NCBI GenBank assembly: GCA_024225035.1 | Contig: JAAEMX010000177.1 | Location: 124,001-188,000 of the forward strand | Source: Lentisphaerota bacterium | Lineage (GTDB): Bacteria; Verrucomicrobiota; Lentisphaeria; Victivallales; Victivallaceae | Length of the DNA stretch: 64,000 nucleotides | Reading direction: 5' to 3' | In this document: positions 62,935 through 64,000 of the stretch, piece after piece | How positions within the stretch are numbered: the first letter of the stretch is position 1 | Layout: every line of letters starts with the position of its first letter | Program-made: the position numbers and the translations under genes | Notes under the pieces: generated by a model | Seen by the model: only the letters and a program-made list of their open reading frames with translations | What the model was told of the DNA's origin: nothing | Databases searched by the model: none

Positions 62935-63765
62935 ATGGACAAAAAATTTTTGAATGAAGGTCCGCTTGGGAAAAATTGTGGCTACATATCGAAATATGAC
63001 AAGACTTTGCTGTTTCCAATCCCGCGTGAAATGCAAAGAAAAAAATTGGGAATTTCTGAAGAAGAAACCCCTTTCAACGGTTTTGATCTACTCAATTCTT
63101 ACGAATTGTCATGGCTCAATGATAAAGGCAAACCTCTCGTTACAATAGGACGTTTTGTACTGCCTGCTCACTCGCCAGCCCTTATTGAATCAAAATCTCT
63201 TAAACTTTATCTGAACTCTCTTAACAACACCAGGTTTTCAGATTTAGAATCAGTAAAAGAAGTTATACAGAAGGATTTATCCGAGGCAGCTGGAGCCGAG
63301 GTAAAAGTAGAAATTTTCGAACTTGAAGACTACCACATCAGTATTAACAGCAGTTTGCCGGGAGAGAACCTTGATTCTCTTGATATTGAAATCGACACCT
63401 ATAATGTCAATTCTGACTTGCTTAGTATTTCAGATGAAATTTGCGATGAGACTCTTAACAGCAACCTGCTCAAATCTAACTGTCTGGTAACCGGACAACC
63501 TGATTGGGGTTCAGTCGTAATCCACTATCAGGGACACAAAATCAACAGAGAAAATTTACTGAAATATATTATTTCTTTTAGAAGCCATAATGAATTCCAC
63601 GAACACTGCGTCGAAAGAATTTTTTGTGATATAATGAAACAATGCAGGCCAAATATGTTAACCGTTTACGCCAAGTATACCCGGCGCGGCGGCCTAGACA
63701 TTAACCCACTCAGAACAACTGAAACCGATCTGCACCCGGCTTACATCAGATTAGTTCGCCAGTAA
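62935..63765 (+). CDS. queF: NADPH-dependent 7-cyano-7-deazaguanine reductase
   Basis: QueF reduces preQ0 to preQ1 in queuosine synthesis. The 276-residue protein is the long, gamma-proteobacterial-type form: the substrate motif ESKSLKLYLNSLNNTRF (85-101), the nucleophilic Cys183 in SNCLVTGQPDWGSV with Asp190, and the C-terminal FHEHCVERIF. No ribosome binding site is visible. No preQ1 riboswitch was seen upstream. A terminator follows. Confidence 0.95.
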   Translation: MDKKFLNEGPLGKNCGYISKYDKTLLFPIPREMQRKKLGISEEETPFNGFDLLNSYELSWLNDKGKPLVTIGRFVLPAHSPALIESKSLKLYLNSLNNTRFSDLESVKEVIQKDLSEAAGAEVKVEIFELEDYHISINSSLPGENLDSLDIEIDTYNVNSDLLSISDEICDETLNSNLLKSNCLVTGQPDWGSVVIHYQGHKINRENLLKYIISFRSHNEFHEHCVERIFCDIMKQCRPNMLTVYAKYTRRGGLDINPLRTTETDLHPAYIRLVRQ

Positions 63766-63790
63766 ACATTTTTTAATACGGTTTTATTTG

Positions 63791-63835
63791 CGTATTCACT
63801 GTTTTTTTTAGTAAATTGCGGTGAATACGTTTTTC
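63791..63835 (+). terminator. queF terminator
   Basis: CGTATTCAC and GTGAATACG form a perfect 9-bp stem with a 21-base loop, followed by TTTTTCT. Confidence 0.75.
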
Positions 63836-63917
63836 TATTTAATGAACAAATCACACTTTATAATTGTTTAATACTACAAATAGTAACAGGTAAAATATAC
63901 TTAGCGGGCAAGGTGTT

Positions 63918-64000
63918 ATGAGTAAAAAATTAAGTCTCAAATTTTTATTTTTGACATTTTTGTTCCTTTTAGGGTCAGTTCTCTATGCTGCTGATTTCAG
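63918..64000 (+). CDS. Start of an exported protein (cut by window edge)
   Basis: ATG 63918 (AGG upstream) opens a frame encoding a signal peptide (MSKKLSLKFLFLTFLFLLG, then SVLYAAD) and runs off the window. The mature part is not visible. Confidence 0.65.
   Translation, partial: MSKKLSLKFLFLTFLFLLGSVLYAADF

Noticed and set aside
1..64000. tRNA, rRNA and CRISPR search by eye
   Set aside because: No T-loop/acceptor pattern, rRNA block or regular short repeat was seen. A tRNAscan or CRISPR search could overrule this.

Overview
The window looks like the chromosome of a Gram-negative bacterium of the PVC superphylum, most likely Lentisphaerota. This assignment is an inference from gene content, not from a search. 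Supporting points are: moderately AT-rich DNA; the order phoH, 7TM-HD phosphodiesterase, ybeY, corC-like; two exported coiled-coil proteins with the DGR...PY...HD.G..FIKY.DM motif that I associate with PVC genomes; GntR/FCD and AraC sugar-type regulators; a GH78-like protein; and ThuA/MocA sugar genes. No tRNA, rRNA, CRISPR array, insertion sequence or integrase was seen.

Layout. 0-4 kb: a reductive-dehalogenase-like Fe-S protein, then a small region resembling a phage immunity region, with a divergent HTH/S24-fold repressor whose catalytic residues are missing. 4-12 kb: rplM-rpsI, argC, an AGCS amino-acid symporter, a CPBP protease, an M32 carboxypeptidase, rsmE and acpS. 12-21 kb: a large GH78-like protein, a GT39-like membrane glycosyltransferase, an orphan DppB-type permease, a DUF4404 protein, a Tim44/TerB protein split by a +1 frameshift, and a GntR regulator. 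21-34 kb: mostly minus-strand housekeeping genes, including rpsB-tsf (S2 carries a long Lys/Ala/Pro tail), fabD-fabG-acpP-fabF, and lysM lipoprotein-phoH-pgpH-ybeY-corC-DUF502. 34-38 kb: a LolA-like lipoprotein, two paralogous exported coiled-coil proteins, and prmC.

38-49 kb is accessory DNA. It holds a 546-residue protein with a FYVE-type zinc finger, a thermolysin-family exoprotease, a zf-TFIIB protein and an orphan unknown. After these comes a decaying sugar-catabolism locus: a solute-binding-protein remnant, two damaged Gfo/Idh/MocA oxidoreductases and a broken AraC regulator, followed by intact thuA-like and MocA genes.

49-57 kb holds two tandem paralogous GntR regulators with duplicated upstream regions, then the most interesting operon. 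It has four translationally coupled genes: an AmmeMemoRadiSam radical SAM enzyme, a 61-residue Tat-like peptide, a MEMO-AMMECR1 fusion with a signal peptide, and a 977-residue membrane protein joining a spermidine-synthase-like core to a C-terminal FMN-binding domain. Its promoter carries an 8-bp inverted repeat over the -35 box.

57-64 kb contains a DtxR-type metal regulator, a GNAT acetyltransferase, an M48 lipoprotein protease, a TrkA-C membrane protein, a protein ending in a YopT-like (C58) cysteine protease domain, queF, and the start of an exported protein. The FYVE-like and C58 proteins suggest, but do not prove, contact with eukaryotic hosts; no secretion-system genes lie in the window.
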